NCBI RefSeq assembly: GCF_003046175.1
Contig: NZ_PZZM01000001.1
Span: 4,357,001-4,421,000, forward strand
DNA: 64,000 bases
Source: Bosea sp. 124
Lineage (GTDB): Bacteria; Pseudomonadota; Alphaproteobacteria; Rhizobiales; Beijerinckiaceae
Reading direction: 5' to 3'
Below are positions 37,180-45,743 of the stretch, one piece after another (the first letter of the stretch is position 1; the number at the start of each line of letters is the position of its first letter). Under the pieces are notes generated by a model, which saw nothing but the letters and a program-made list of their open reading frames with translations, made no database searches and was not told the DNA's origin. Both the position numbers and the translations under genes were made by a program.

Positions 37180-37468
37180 GCCGGGTCGCTACCGGCTTTC
37201 TCCACGGGCGCTGACCGATCTCGAGGAGATCTGGTCCTACCCGGCCGCGCGCTGGTCGCCGGAGCAGGCGGAAAGCTATCACACAACGATCATGGCCACG
37301 TTCGAGGGGCTGGCTGCAGGCAGGAAGCAGGGTCGTCCTGTCGATGTTCGCGCCGGCTATTGGAAATATCCGGTCGGATCACATCTGGTCTTTTACCGTC
37401 TCTCCGAGACGGGCATCGACGTCATGCGCCTGCTTCACCAGCGGATGGATGTGAGGCGACATCTGTAA
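37172..37468 (+). CDS. parE: ParE-type toxin
   Basis: A 98-residue RelE/ParE-fold toxin. It begins [15 protein letters not shown], with [13 protein letters not shown] in helix 1-2, [21 protein letters not shown] in the strands and a basic tail [11 protein letters not shown]. ParE poisons DNA gyrase. The usual V-G-x-H-x-[IV]-[VF]-Y-R signature is intact, so the toxin is probably active. It ends 18 bp before the convergent panC stop. Confidence 0.88.
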   Translation: MAEPGRYRLSPRALTDLEEIWSYPAARWSPEQAESYHTTIMATFEGLAAGRKQGRPVDVRAGYWKYPVGSHLVFYRLSETGIDVMRLLHQRMDVRRHL

Positions 37469-37486
37469 GCGGCGACGCAGCCGCTC

Positions 37487-38335
37487 TTACACCGCGATGT
37501 TGTCGATCAGCCGCGTCGCGCCGATCCGCGCCGCGACCAGCAGACGGATCGGCCCATCGGCCAGCGAGGTCACGGGCGCCAGCGTCTCGCCGTGGCGGGC
37601 TTCCAGATAGTCGAGCTCGAAGCCGGCCGAGATGATCTCGCCCTGCGCCTCCGCCACGGCCTTGAACAGCTCGTCGCGGTTGCGGATGCGGACGGCGAGC
37701 GCCTGCATGACCTGGTGCAGCAACGGGGCGAGTGCGCGATGCTCGGGGGCGAGGTAGCGGTTGCGCGAGGACATGGCGAGGCCGTCTGGCTCGCGGATCG
37801 TCGGTAGCGGCACGATCGCGATGCCGAGGTCGAGATCGGCTGCCATGCGCGTGACGACCTTCATCTGCTGGTAGTCCTTCTCGCCGAAGACGGCGAAGTC
37901 GGCGCGCGACTGACTGAAGAGCTTGCAGCAGATCGTCGCGACGCCCTCGAAATGCGTTGGCCGGAAGCGGTCGTCGAGGCCGACGGCGGCTGGTCCGAGC
38001 AGCAGCACGCGGGTCGCGAAGCCAGCCGGGTACATTTCCTCCACCGGGGGAAAGAAGACCGCGTCGGCGCCTGCGGCGACGAGCATGGCGCAATCATCGT
38101 CGAAGGTGCGCGGATATTTCTTGAAGTCCTCATGCGGGGCGAACTGCGTCGGGTTGACGAAGATCGAGACGATCACCCGCCTGGCATGGCGCTGTGCTTC
38201 CGCGACCAGCGCGATATGGCCCTCATGCAGCGCCCCCATGGTCGGCACGAGCCCGACCTTCTCGCCGGCTCCGTGCCATCCCGCCACCGCAGCGCGCATC
38301 GCGGTCACCGTCTCGTACACCGCGATTCCGGTCAT
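37487..38335 (-). CDS. panC: Pantothenate synthetase
   Basis: A 282-residue enzyme that joins pantoate and beta-alanine with ATP to make pantothenate, the coenzyme A precursor. It has VPTMGALHEGHIALV at residues 30-44 with the ATP-binding His pair, SIFVNPTQFAPHEDFKKYPR, FGEKDYQQMKVV, and the loop EPDGLAMSSRNRYL that replaces KMSKS. The ATG at 38335 matches the family start. Its reading frame extends upstream to 38557 but those residues are antisense to the VWA gene. Its usual partner panB is absent here. Confidence 0.93.
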   Translation of the reverse strand: MTGIAVYETVTAMRAAVAGWHGAGEKVGLVPTMGALHEGHIALVAEAQRHARRVIVSIFVNPTQFAPHEDFKKYPRTFDDDCAMLVAAGADAVFFPPVEEMYPAGFATRVLLLGPAAVGLDDRFRPTHFEGVATICCKLFSQSRADFAVFGEKDYQQMKVVTRMAADLDLGIAIVPLPTIREPDGLAMSSRNRYLAPEHRALAPLLHQVMQALAVRIRNRDELFKAVAEAQGEIISAGFELDYLEARHGETLAPVTSLADGPIRLLVAARIGATRLIDNIAV

Positions 38336-38432
38336 GGGCGTTTCTCTTGTTGTCGCTATCTCATGTGGGGATCGCCGATCCCCTTGCGGGTGACGGGTAG
38401 CAAATGCAACGCGAACCGCCAATATCAAGCGC

Positions 38433-39176
38433 ATGACAGACAAGACCGACAGGGCTCTCGACAAGGCCAAGGGAGCGGGCGTCGCCGCCGGGCATTCCGC
38501 GCCGGGTGAGATCGACCGCTTCCTCGGCGCCGCGAAGCAGCTGGCGCCGCTGGCCACCGGGCAGGCTGGCCGCCTCGTCTTCGCGCTCGACGCGACGATG
38601 AGCCGGCAGCCGAGCTGGGACCTGGCCTGCTCGCTGCAGTCGCGGATGTTCGAGGTCGCGGCGACGAGCGGCGGGCTCGCGGTGCAGCTCGTTTATTTTC
38701 GGGGCCTGGGCGAGTGCCGGGCCTCGGGCTGGGTCGGCGAGCCGCGCCGCCTGAACGGGCTGATGGCGGCGATCACCTGCCAGGGCGGCCAGACCCAGAT
38801 TGCACGCGTCCTCAAGCATGTCCGTGACGAGGCGAAGGCCGTGCCGATCCGCGCCTTCGTGCTCGTCGGCGATGCGATGGAGGAGGATGTCGATGCGCTC
38901 GCCGCGCTCGCGGGCGAACTCGGACTGCGCGGCATCCGCGGCTTCCTGTTCCAGGAGGGGCATGATCCCGCGGCGAGTGCCGCCTTCGCCACGATGGCGC
39001 GATTGACCGGCGGGGCGCATGCGCGCTTCGACGTGAACGCGCCGGATTCGCTGCTGGAGTTGTTGCGTGGTGCCGCGGCTTATGCCGCGGGCGGGCGCGA
39101 GGCGATGCTGAAGCTCGCAGGCGCGAGCCCTGCCGTGCGCGGGCTGCTGGGCGCGATGGATGGAGGCCGCCGGTGA
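38433..39176 (+). CDS. VWA-domain protein
   Basis: A 247-residue cytoplasmic protein with a von Willebrand A-like fold. The metal site reads ALDATMS, a D-x-T-x-S variant of the D-x-S-x-S motif, at residues 53-57. Further blocks are QTQIARVLKHVRDEA with the Thr of the site, and AFVLVGDAMEED carrying the later acidic residue. It stops within the start of the DnaJ-like gene (ATGA-type overlap), so the two form one translational unit. A scaffold or chaperone-client role is possible but unknown. Confidence 0.75.
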   Translation: MTDKTDRALDKAKGAGVAAGHSAPGEIDRFLGAAKQLAPLATGQAGRLVFALDATMSRQPSWDLACSLQSRMFEVAATSGGLAVQLVYFRGLGECRASGWVGEPRRLNGLMAAITCQGGQTQIARVLKHVRDEAKAVPIRAFVLVGDAMEEDVDALAALAGELGLRGIRGFLFQEGHDPAASAAFATMARLTGGAHARFDVNAPDSLLELLRGAAAYAAGGREAMLKLAGASPAVRGLLGAMDGGRR

Positions 39177-39886
39177 CGCTGCTCTACGGCATCGTCGCCG
39201 TCCTGCTGTTTTGGTGGCTGTCGAAGCTCTTCGCTGGCACCAACCCGAAGCTGCTCGCCAAGGTGGTGAAGAGCGGCGGGGGCGTGCTGTCGCTCGGCGT
39301 CGCCGGGCTGCTGATGATGCGCGGCCGGATGGACATGGCGCTTTTCGTCGGCGGCATCGGCGCTTGGCTGCTCGGCTGGAGCGCGACGGGGCCCGGCGGC
39401 ATCCGCTTTCCCTGGGGCAAGGGCGCAGGGGAGACACCGGGCACGCGCTCGAAGGTGGCATCCGCCCTGCTCGCCATGGAACTGGACCACGACAGCGGCG
39501 GCATGACCGGAAAGGTCAGCGGCGGCAGCTTCGCCGGGCGCCGTCTCGACGATCTGTCGCAGGCCGAGATCGGCGTGCTGATGCGCGAATGCCTGGCGCA
39601 GGATCCGGACGGAGCACGGCTGCTAGAGGCATATCTCGACCGCCGGTCGCCCGGCTGGCGTGAAGACGCTGATCGTCACCGCGACGCGGGGCAGGGCCGC
39701 GCGGCGCGCACGGGCGCGATGTCGCATCAGGAGGCCTACGAGATCCTGGGGCTTCAGCCGGGGGCGGGCGAGGAGGCGATCCGCGAGGCCCATCGTGCCC
39801 TGATGAAGCGTATCCACCCGGACGCCGGGGGCACCAGCGGACTTGCCGCTCGCGTCAACCAGGCCAAGGACGTCCTTCTGAAGTGA
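39173..39886 (+). CDS. Membrane-anchored DnaJ-domain protein (Tim14-like layout)
   Basis: A 237-residue protein. Two N-terminal hydrophobic helices (about residues 4-20 and 38-70) are followed by a short polar domain with LSQAEIGVLMRECLAQDP. A C-terminal J domain begins QEAYEILGLQPGAGEEAI, with HPD at about 215-217 in KRIHPDAGG. The anchor-plus-C-terminal-J layout is that of Pam18/Tim14-like DnaJ proteins in alphaproteobacteria. The HPD would stimulate a DnaK ATPase at the membrane. It is coupled to the VWA gene, which may bring the client. Confidence 0.82.
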   Translation: MTLLYGIVAVLLFWWLSKLFAGTNPKLLAKVVKSGGGVLSLGVAGLLMMRGRMDMALFVGGIGAWLLGWSATGPGGIRFPWGKGAGETPGTRSKVASALLAMELDHDSGGMTGKVSGGSFAGRRLDDLSQAEIGVLMRECLAQDPDGARLLEAYLDRRSPGWREDADRHRDAGQGRAARTGAMSHQEAYEILGLQPGAGEEAIREAHRALMKRIHPDAGGTSGLAARVNQAKDVLLK

Positions 39887-39949
39887 GGTGCCGGCCGGGA
39901 ACAGGGAGGAGGTCTGGTACGACATGTCAGCGTTCCTTGTCCGTGTCCG

Positions 39950-41644
39950 TCAGCCGCGGGTGGCGAAGCAGGCGAAGCCGTCGCGCTTGAGCCGCGCGCA
40001 GGCGTTCTGAGCGTCCTTGGGGTCCTCGAAGCCGGCGAAGCGGGCGCGGAACAAAGTGGAGCCCCCCTTCTCGACCTTCTCCGTGAAGCCCGAGGCGTCG
40101 GCGAGCGGGCCTGACGCCTTGGCGCGGGCCCGCGCCAGGATGTCCTTGGCCTTGGCCTCGTCATCGGTGGCGCCGAGCTGGATGATCCACTTGCCGGCGG
40201 TGGCGACGGTCGGGCGGCTTTCGCTCGGCCTGGCCGGCTCGGGAGCCTTCTCGGCTGCCTTCGCCATGGTGGTGCTGCCGGCGTCGTGAGCCTTCTCGGC
40301 CTGTGGCTGAGCCATGGCGACCTTGTGCTCGGCGACCTTGAGGGCGGGCTTCTCCTCGGGCTCTGCGACCTTGGCGATCGAGGAGGTGACATCGACATTC
40401 GCCGGCGGGCGCATGACCTTGCCGTCGACCGGAGGCGCGCCGATCGACCAGCGCATTGCGGAGGGTGTCGTCGTCGCGGCGACGGGGCGCATGCCGGAAA
40501 TCTGCAACTGCTGGGCGCCGACATTCACGGGACGCGGCGGGGCGATCGGGGTCGTCGTCGCGACCGGAGCATAAGCGCGGGCGGCGGCCGGGAGCGGAGC
40601 CTCGGCCTCGATGCGCGGACGCGGCACCGGAAGGGGCGCGGGCTCTGCGACAGCGGCGGCCACAACCGGCGCGGCCGGGCGCTGACGCTCCTGGATGCGC
40701 TCATGCGCCTGCGGCCGCTCTTCCGGCTCGGGGGCTTCCGCGACCATGGACGAGGCGCGGCCGCTGGTGGCGGCCTTGGGCAGGTTGGCGACGACGAGGT
40801 CGGCCATGATCTTGTCGCGCGAGGCGCCGGAGCGGCCACCCAGCACGACCGAGACGACATGGCGCCCGTCGGCCTTGGCCGAGGTCATCAGGTTGAAGCC
40901 GGAGAGATTGGTGTAGCCGGTCTTGATGCCGTCCACGCCTTCGATCCGGCCGAGCAGCTTGTTGTGGTTGCGGTAGGCGCCGCCGGCATAGTTGAACACC
41001 CGCGTCGAGAACATCGGGTAGTAGCGCGGGAAGCGCTCCTGGATGGCGCGGGCGAGGATCGTCAGGTCGCGCGCCGTGGTGATGTTCGGCGGGCTGTGCG
41101 GCAGGCCATGGGGATTGTAGAAGGTCGAGTTGCGCATGCCGAGGGTGCGGGCCCTGGCGGTCATCATGCGAGCGAATTCGTCCTCGGAGCCACCGACGTT
41201 TTCCGCGATGGCGACGGCGACGTCGTTGGCCGATTTGGTGATGAGCGCCAGGATGGCGTCACGAACCTCTATAGTCTCGCCCGGCGCGAAGCCGATCTTC
41301 GACGGGGCCTGCCGCGCCGCATAGGCGGAAACGGTCAGCTCCGAATCCATGTTGAACTTGCCGCGCTCGAGCTGCTCGAACAGCAGATAGAGCGTCATGA
41401 CCTTGGTGATCGAAGCGGGGATGCGCGGGGCGTCCTCGTTGACCGCATGCAGGGTCCGGCCGGACTTCACGTCCACGACCATTGCGGCATAGGGCGGGGC
41501 GTAGCCGCCGCCGACATGGCGCCGCTTCTTGCGCGCCGCTTCGGCGGGAGACGCAACGGCTGCGACCGCCACCGCGACGATTCCGATCATTCCGACGAGC
41601 GCGCGAAGACGCACGCGCCGGGACCCAACGCAACTGAAAACCAT
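39950..41644 (-). CDS. D-alanyl-D-alanine carboxypeptidase with SPOR domain
   Basis: A 564-residue periplasmic serine peptidase. The signal peptide ends near ASPAEAA. The active-site motifs are SITK (Ser78, Lys81), SAN (138-140) and KTG (241-243), so it trims D-Ala from peptidoglycan pentapeptides like PBP5/DacA. The usual C-terminal amphipathic anchor is replaced by a ~200-residue Pro/Ala-rich linker and a SPOR domain (GKWIIQLGATDDEAKA... to the end). The SPOR domain binds denuded glycan at the division site. The enzyme is therefore probably targeted to the septum by SPOR. Confidence 0.9.
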   Translation of the reverse strand: MVFSCVGSRRVRLRALVGMIGIVAVAVAAVASPAEAARKKRRHVGGGYAPPYAAMVVDVKSGRTLHAVNEDAPRIPASITKVMTLYLLFEQLERGKFNMDSELTVSAYAARQAPSKIGFAPGETIEVRDAILALITKSANDVAVAIAENVGGSEDEFARMMTARARTLGMRNSTFYNPHGLPHSPPNITTARDLTILARAIQERFPRYYPMFSTRVFNYAGGAYRNHNKLLGRIEGVDGIKTGYTNLSGFNLMTSAKADGRHVVSVVLGGRSGASRDKIMADLVVANLPKAATSGRASSMVAEAPEPEERPQAHERIQERQRPAAPVVAAAVAEPAPLPVPRPRIEAEAPLPAAARAYAPVATTTPIAPPRPVNVGAQQLQISGMRPVAATTTPSAMRWSIGAPPVDGKVMRPPANVDVTSSIAKVAEPEEKPALKVAEHKVAMAQPQAEKAHDAGSTTMAKAAEKAPEPARPSESRPTVATAGKWIIQLGATDDEAKAKDILARARAKASGPLADASGFTEKVEKGGSTLFRARFAGFEDPKDAQNACARLKRDGFACFATRG

Positions 41645-41800
41645 GAACCCGCCTCAACCAGAACTCACGTCCCGGTCCCAAGGCCGCGTCTTTCGACGTG
41701 GCATATGGGACACAGTGAAGGAGGTTAGGACGATGCGGTTACGGAGCCGTTAAAAGGCTAACGATCTCGACAGGTGCCGGCGGTGTGAGAGGGGCGCGTC
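41645..41800. other. Divergent gap between carboxypeptidase and phasin
   Basis: The control regions of two divergent genes. No gene is seen in this part; the phasin promoter elements follow from 41804. Confidence 0.4.
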
Positions 41801-41803
41801 TGA

Positions 41804-41849
41804 TGCATTGCAGCACGTCCTTGACATTCATGTTGCGGTGCACAATATG
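41804..41849 (+). promoter_or_regulatory. Phasin promoter with two TGCnnTGCA words
   Basis: TTGACA at 41821-41826, a 17-base spacer and AATATG at 41844-41849 form a near-ideal sigma-70 promoter 104 bases before the phasin start. Two related words, tgcattgca at 41804-41812 and tgcggtgca at 41834-41842, lie 30 bp apart, the second inside the spacer. TGC-rich dyads of this kind are the type bound by PhaR, the repressor of phasin and PHB genes. The factor is inferred. Confidence 0.6.
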
Positions 41850-41952
41850 AGGTCAGTCCCGGTGGTGAACGCTTTCATCTGACCTTGGGGCGAGAAACCC
41901 GGGCCATCAGGCTCGTCAGCAGAGGCGGCATTTGCGTGCCGAGGGAAGAAAC

Positions 41953-42294
41953 ATGATTCAGCAGTTCGAGACGATCCAGAAGGCCTCCAAGGACAACGTT
42001 GACGCCGCTCTGAAGGCGTTCGGTGTGACCTCCAAGAGCGTCCAGACCATCGCCGTCGAGGCGACCGACTATGCCAAGAAGTCCTTCGAGGCCGGCACCG
42101 CGACGCTCGAGAAGCTCGCCGCCGTCAAGACCCTCGACAAGGCGCTCGAGATCCAGACGGACTACGTCAAGACCGCTTTCGAGGGCGCCGTCGCCCAGAT
42201 GACGAAGATGGGCGAGCTCTACACCTCGCTGGCCAAGGACGCCTACAAGCCGTTCGAGGGCATCGTCGCCAAGGTCGTTCCGGCCACCAAGTGA
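41953..42294 (+). CDS. Phasin family protein
   Basis: A 113-residue, all-helical, amphipathic protein of the phasin 2 family: MIQQFETIQKASKDNVDAAL, then SKSVQTIAVEATDYAKKSFE, then KTLDKALEIQTDYVKTAFE and a short tail. Phasins coat polyhydroxyalkanoate granules; related proteins act in stress. The ATG at 41953 follows gagggaag, and a strong promoter and terminator frame it as a single, highly expressed unit. Whether this strain makes PHB cannot be seen here. Confidence 0.9.
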   Translation: MIQQFETIQKASKDNVDAALKAFGVTSKSVQTIAVEATDYAKKSFEAGTATLEKLAAVKTLDKALEIQTDYVKTAFEGAVAQMTKMGELYTSLAKDAYKPFEGIVAKVVPATK

Positions 42295-42342
42295 GCTGAC
42301 GCCGCGCCGCGATGGCGGCGCAGGCTCGCTGATCCGATCGGA

Positions 42343-42370
42343 AGCCCGGCCTCGCGGCCGGGCTTTTTCT
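42343..42370 (+). terminator. Intrinsic terminator of the phasin gene
   Basis: A 9-bp GC-rich stem agcccggcc / ggccgggct with a tcgc loop, followed by a T-rich run ttttctttg, 48 bases after the phasin stop. Confidence 0.9.
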
Positions 42371-42501
42371 TTGCTGACCACTCGGCTGCCGGTCCTCGCG
42401 CGTCTCGCGCAGTTTCAACCGATTGAAAAAAGCGCGCAGGAAGCGCATGTCTTGGCCGATCGCCGCGCGCGTCGCGGCCTGCAAGCCAGTGGTCTTCGTC
42501 C

Positions 42502-44031
42502 ATGCTCGATAAAGCGATCCCGCCGCGTACGCTCAAGCTCAACGCCGTCGATAATGTAGCTGTTGCCGTCGATCCCGTCGATGTCGGGGTGATGGCAGCC
42601 GGGGTGACGGCGCTGAAGCGCATTCCGCGCGGGCACAAGCTGGCGCTGAGCAAGATTGCGACCGGCGAGCCGATCCGCAAGTTCGGCCAGATCATCGGCT
42701 TCGCCACGGTCGACATCTCACCTGGCGAATGGGTGCACGAGCACAATACGGGTTTCCACGCCTTCGAGCGCGACTATGCCTTCTGCGCCGAGGCGAAGCC
42801 GGAATTCGTGCTGCCGGTGGAGCAGCAGGCGACTTTCGAGGGCTTCCGCCGCGCCAACGGCAAGGCCGGCACGCGCAACTATGTGGGTATCCTGACCTCG
42901 GTGAACTGCTCGGCCTCGGCGGCGCGCTTCATGGCCGAAGAGGTCAAGCGCTCGGGTCTGCTCGCCGACTATCCGAATGTCGACGGCGTCATCGCACTGA
43001 CCCACGGGACGGGCTGCGGCATCGACTACAATGGCGAGAGCTTCGAGGTCTTGAAGCGCACCACCTGGGGCTATGCCTGCAACCCCAACATGGCGGCGGT
43101 GCTCGTCGTCGGTCTCGGCTGCGAGGGGTTCCAGATCAAGCGCATGAAGGACGCCTATGGCGTCGAGGAGAGCGACGTCTTCCGCACCCTAACGATCCAG
43201 GAGACCGGGGGCACGAAGAAGGCGGTCGCCGCCGGGATCGAGGCGCTCAAGGTCATGCTGCCGATCGCCAACCGCGCCGTGCGCGAGACGGTGCCGGCTT
43301 CCGAACTGATGCTGGCGCTGCAATGCGGCGGCTCGGACGGCTATTCGGGCATCACCGCCAACCCGGCGCTGGGCAAGGCGGTCGACCTTCTGGTCGAGCA
43401 TGGCGGCACGGCGATCCTCTCCGAGACGCCGGAGATCTACGGCGCCGAGCATCTGCTGACGCGGCGTGCCGCCACGCGCGAGGTCGGCGAAAAGCTCGTC
43501 GGTATCATCAAGTGGTGGGAGGACTATACCGCCCGCGCCCGGATGGACATGAACAACAACCCGTCGCCCGGTAACAAGGCCGGCGGGCTGACGACCATCC
43601 TGGAGAAATCGCTTGGCGCCGCCGCCAAGGGCGGCACCAAGACGCTGGCCGCCGTCTATCATTATGCCGAGCCGGTGAAGTCGAAGGGCTTCGTCTATAT
43701 GGACACGCCCGGCTACGATCCGGTCTCCGCCACGGGGCAGGTCGCCGGTGGTGCCAACATCCTCGCCTTCACCACGGGGCGCGGTTCGGCTTATGGCTGC
43801 AAGCCGACCCCTTCGGTCAAGCTCGCCACCAACACGCCGATGTATCTGAAGCAGACCGACGACATGGACCTCAATTGCGGCGATGTCCTCGACGGGGTGA
43901 CGCTGGAGGAAAAGGGCCAGGAGATTTTCGACTACCTGCTGCGCATCGCCTCCGGCGAGCACTCCAAGTCCGAAGAGATGGGTTATGGCGATGCCGAGTT
44001 CGTGCCCTGGCAGATCGGCGCAACGATGTGA
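42502..44031 (+). CDS. Altronate/galactarate dehydratase (UxaA/GarD family)
   Basis: A 509-residue sugar-acid dehydratase. The N-terminal SAF domain (residues about 10-85) has the metal-site segment PGEWVHEHNTG. A two-lobed C-terminal domain carries GFRRANGKAGTRNYVGIL, LTHGTGCGIDY with a conserved Cys, LALQCGGSDGYSGITANPALG, and TTGRGSAYGCKPTPSVKLATN. Family members dehydrate D-altronate or D-galactarate to 2-keto-3-deoxy acids using iron. Length fits the fused UxaA form. The uronate-dehydrogenase-like and aldolase genes at 20-21.6 kb could lie up- and downstream of it in an aldarate route. Confidence 0.87.
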   Translation: MLDKAIPPRTLKLNAVDNVAVAVDPVDVGVMAAGVTALKRIPRGHKLALSKIATGEPIRKFGQIIGFATVDISPGEWVHEHNTGFHAFERDYAFCAEAKPEFVLPVEQQATFEGFRRANGKAGTRNYVGILTSVNCSASAARFMAEEVKRSGLLADYPNVDGVIALTHGTGCGIDYNGESFEVLKRTTWGYACNPNMAAVLVVGLGCEGFQIKRMKDAYGVEESDVFRTLTIQETGGTKKAVAAGIEALKVMLPIANRAVRETVPASELMLALQCGGSDGYSGITANPALGKAVDLLVEHGGTAILSETPEIYGAEHLLTRRAATREVGEKLVGIIKWWEDYTARARMDMNNNPSPGNKAGGLTTILEKSLGAAAKGGTKTLAAVYHYAEPVKSKGFVYMDTPGYDPVSATGQVAGGANILAFTTGRGSAYGCKPTPSVKLATNTPMYLKQTDDMDLNCGDVLDGVTLEEKGQEIFDYLLRIASGEHSKSEEMGYGDAEFVPWQIGATM

Positions 44032-44083
44032 GGTGCGGCCGGGTGTCTTGCCGCGACGGCGCCGTTGGCCTCAGGACAGCGGG

Positions 44084-45058
44084 CTAGCCCTGCAGCAGCC
44101 TGACACGCGTTCCCCATGGATCAATCGTCTCGAAGCCGCCTGACAGCGGTGTCGCAACGCTGCCGCCTGTGACGATCCGTTGATGCATTTCGGCGAGACG
44201 CTCGCCCCCGGCGCTCACCAGCGAGAACCAGTCGAGGCCCGTGGCGGTGCCGTCGCGCATCCCTGCGCCGGCGCTGTTCCAGGTGTTGAGCGCGAGATGG
44301 TGGTGGTAGCGCCCCGATGACAGGAAGCTCGCGGCCTCGCGGCGCAGCGTCGGTTCGAGGCCGACGAGATCGCGATAGAAGCGGTCGCCGGCCGCGACAT
44401 CGCCGACGCGCAGATGGACATGGCCGATGCGCAGGCCATCCGGCGCCCCGGCGTAGTCGCTGGCGCGGGTGTCGGTCAGCGACAGGATGTCGTCGACGTC
44501 GAGGCGCTGCGTGCCCATGACGACGCTGCCTGCATCCCAGCGCCAGCGCTCGGGCGGCCGATCGGCATAGACCTCGATGCCGTTGCCCTCGGGATCGTCG
44601 AGATAGACCGCCTCGCTGACGCTGTGGTCGGCGAAGCCGGTCAGCGGCGTCCGGTTGCGGGCGACATGCACGAGCCAGCGCGCGAGGTCCTTCCGCGCTG
44701 GCATCAGGAAGGCGGTGTGGAACAGGCCGGCCTGCGTCGGCGGCTCCAGGCTGGCGCCGGGGCGCGATTCCAGCATCAGCAGCGCGCCTTCGCCAGTGCC
44801 CATCGTGACGCCGGCCGCGCCGCGCGCCAGCACCGAGAGTCCGAGCACATCGCGGTAGAAGGCACTGACGCGTTCGATGTCGCGCACGCGCAGCGCGGCC
44901 TGGCCGATGCGCAGCGGTGTCCCGCCCGCAAAGCCCGGTCCGGCCGGCGGCGCGGCGACGGGGCCGCCTTCGGCGCGGACGGCGCCGGCCATCGCCCCTG
45001 CGAGCGAAGCGGATCCGGCGAGTTGCAACAGCGTGCGGCGGGTGAGGGCAGGGTTCAT
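44084..45058 (-). CDS. Exported VOC-family (glyoxalase/extradiol dioxygenase-like) protein
   Basis: A 324-residue protein with a Tat-type signal (TRRTLLQLAGSASLAGAMAGAVRAE), then two VOC domains in tandem. The first starts IGQAALRVRDIERVSAFYRDVLG. The second starts IGHVHLRVGDVAAGDRFYRDLVGLEP with HHHLALNTW. This resembles CatE-type catechol 2,3-dioxygenases, which hold Fe(II) with 2-His-1-Glu. In the second domain His of GHVHLRV and HHHLAL are possible ligands. Catalysis outside the cytoplasm would be unusual. The ATG at 45058 gives the Tat signal; a longer start would bury it. Confidence 0.75.
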   Translation of the reverse strand: MNPALTRRTLLQLAGSASLAGAMAGAVRAEGGPVAAPPAGPGFAGGTPLRIGQAALRVRDIERVSAFYRDVLGLSVLARGAAGVTMGTGEGALLMLESRPGASLEPPTQAGLFHTAFLMPARKDLARWLVHVARNRTPLTGFADHSVSEAVYLDDPEGNGIEVYADRPPERWRWDAGSVVMGTQRLDVDDILSLTDTRASDYAGAPDGLRIGHVHLRVGDVAAGDRFYRDLVGLEPTLRREAASFLSSGRYHHHLALNTWNSAGAGMRDGTATGLDWFSLVSAGGERLAEMHQRIVTGGSVATPLSGGFETIDPWGTRVRLLQG

Positions 45059-45257
45059 CTGGCGATGGGCTCGTAGCGTGCCTTGAGGCTCGAAAAGCGC
45101 TTGCGGATTTCTCCTGAAGGCCATGAAATTCGCTTCAGCGCATCTCACAACCGCGTGCATGCCGGCAGGTTGAACCGGACAGGCCGCTCTTGCGACCAAT
45201 CGCGACCGGCGACGCCCAAAAGCGCGCCGGCTTTTTTATCCATTGGCTGGGGTCATC

Positions 45258-45650
45258 ATGAAGACTGCTATTCTCGTCACCGTCCCGCGCATCCTGGTGG
45301 GCCTGCTTTTCCTCGTCTCTGCGGTCGATGGCTTCTGGTGGCTGGCGACCGGCAGCCATCTGATCCATCCGCCGACCAGCGAGCGCGGTCTCGCCTTCGA
45401 AACGGCGCTGCAGAATTCCGGCTTCTTCTGGCCGCTGCTGAAGACGGTCAACCTGGTCGGAGCGCTCAGCCTGCTGACGAACATCGCGCCGGCGCTGGGC
45501 CTGGCGCTGATCGCGCCGGTGATGGCGGTGATCGTGCTGTTCCATCTGATGATCAACCCGCAGGGCCTTCCCGTGGCAGTGATCCTCGTCGTGCTCGGCG
45601 GGCTGCTGGTCTGGGCTTATCGCGACCGCTACGCGGCGCTGCTGCGCTGA
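45258..45650 (+). CDS. DoxX-like membrane protein
   Basis: A 130-residue protein with four predicted helices: RILVGLLFLVSAVDGFWWL, the LLKTVNLVGALSLL region, APALGLALIAPVMAVIVLFH and LPVAVILVVLGGLLVWAYR. This pattern and length fit the DoxX/DUF4870-like small quinone-associated proteins, though no catalytic motif is seen. The ATG at 45258 precedes the first helix. It is divergent from the VOC gene, and a palindromic repeat follows its stop. Confidence 0.55.
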   Translation: MKTAILVTVPRILVGLLFLVSAVDGFWWLATGSHLIHPPTSERGLAFETALQNSGFFWPLLKTVNLVGALSLLTNIAPALGLALIAPVMAVIVLFHLMINPQGLPVAVILVVLGGLLVWAYRDRYAALLR

Positions 45651-45657
45651 TCGCATG

Positions 45658-45736
45658 GCGTCATGTTCGGGCGATGCGAAGCGTAGACCCGAGAAGCTGT
45701 TTCCGGAGATGCTCAGGTCAGGCCCGAGCATGACGC
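45658..45736. repeat. Palindromic intergenic repeat, family B copy
   Basis: A 79-bp inverted repeat with ends gcgtcatgttcggg and cccgagcatgacgc (13 of 14 matched), between convergent genes. Same family as 8580-8692. Confidence 0.85.
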
Positions 45737-45743
45737 CGTGTCG

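Noticed and set aside
42172..42484. Minus-strand frames over the phasin end and terminator
   Set aside because: They cross the intrinsic terminator and lack motifs.
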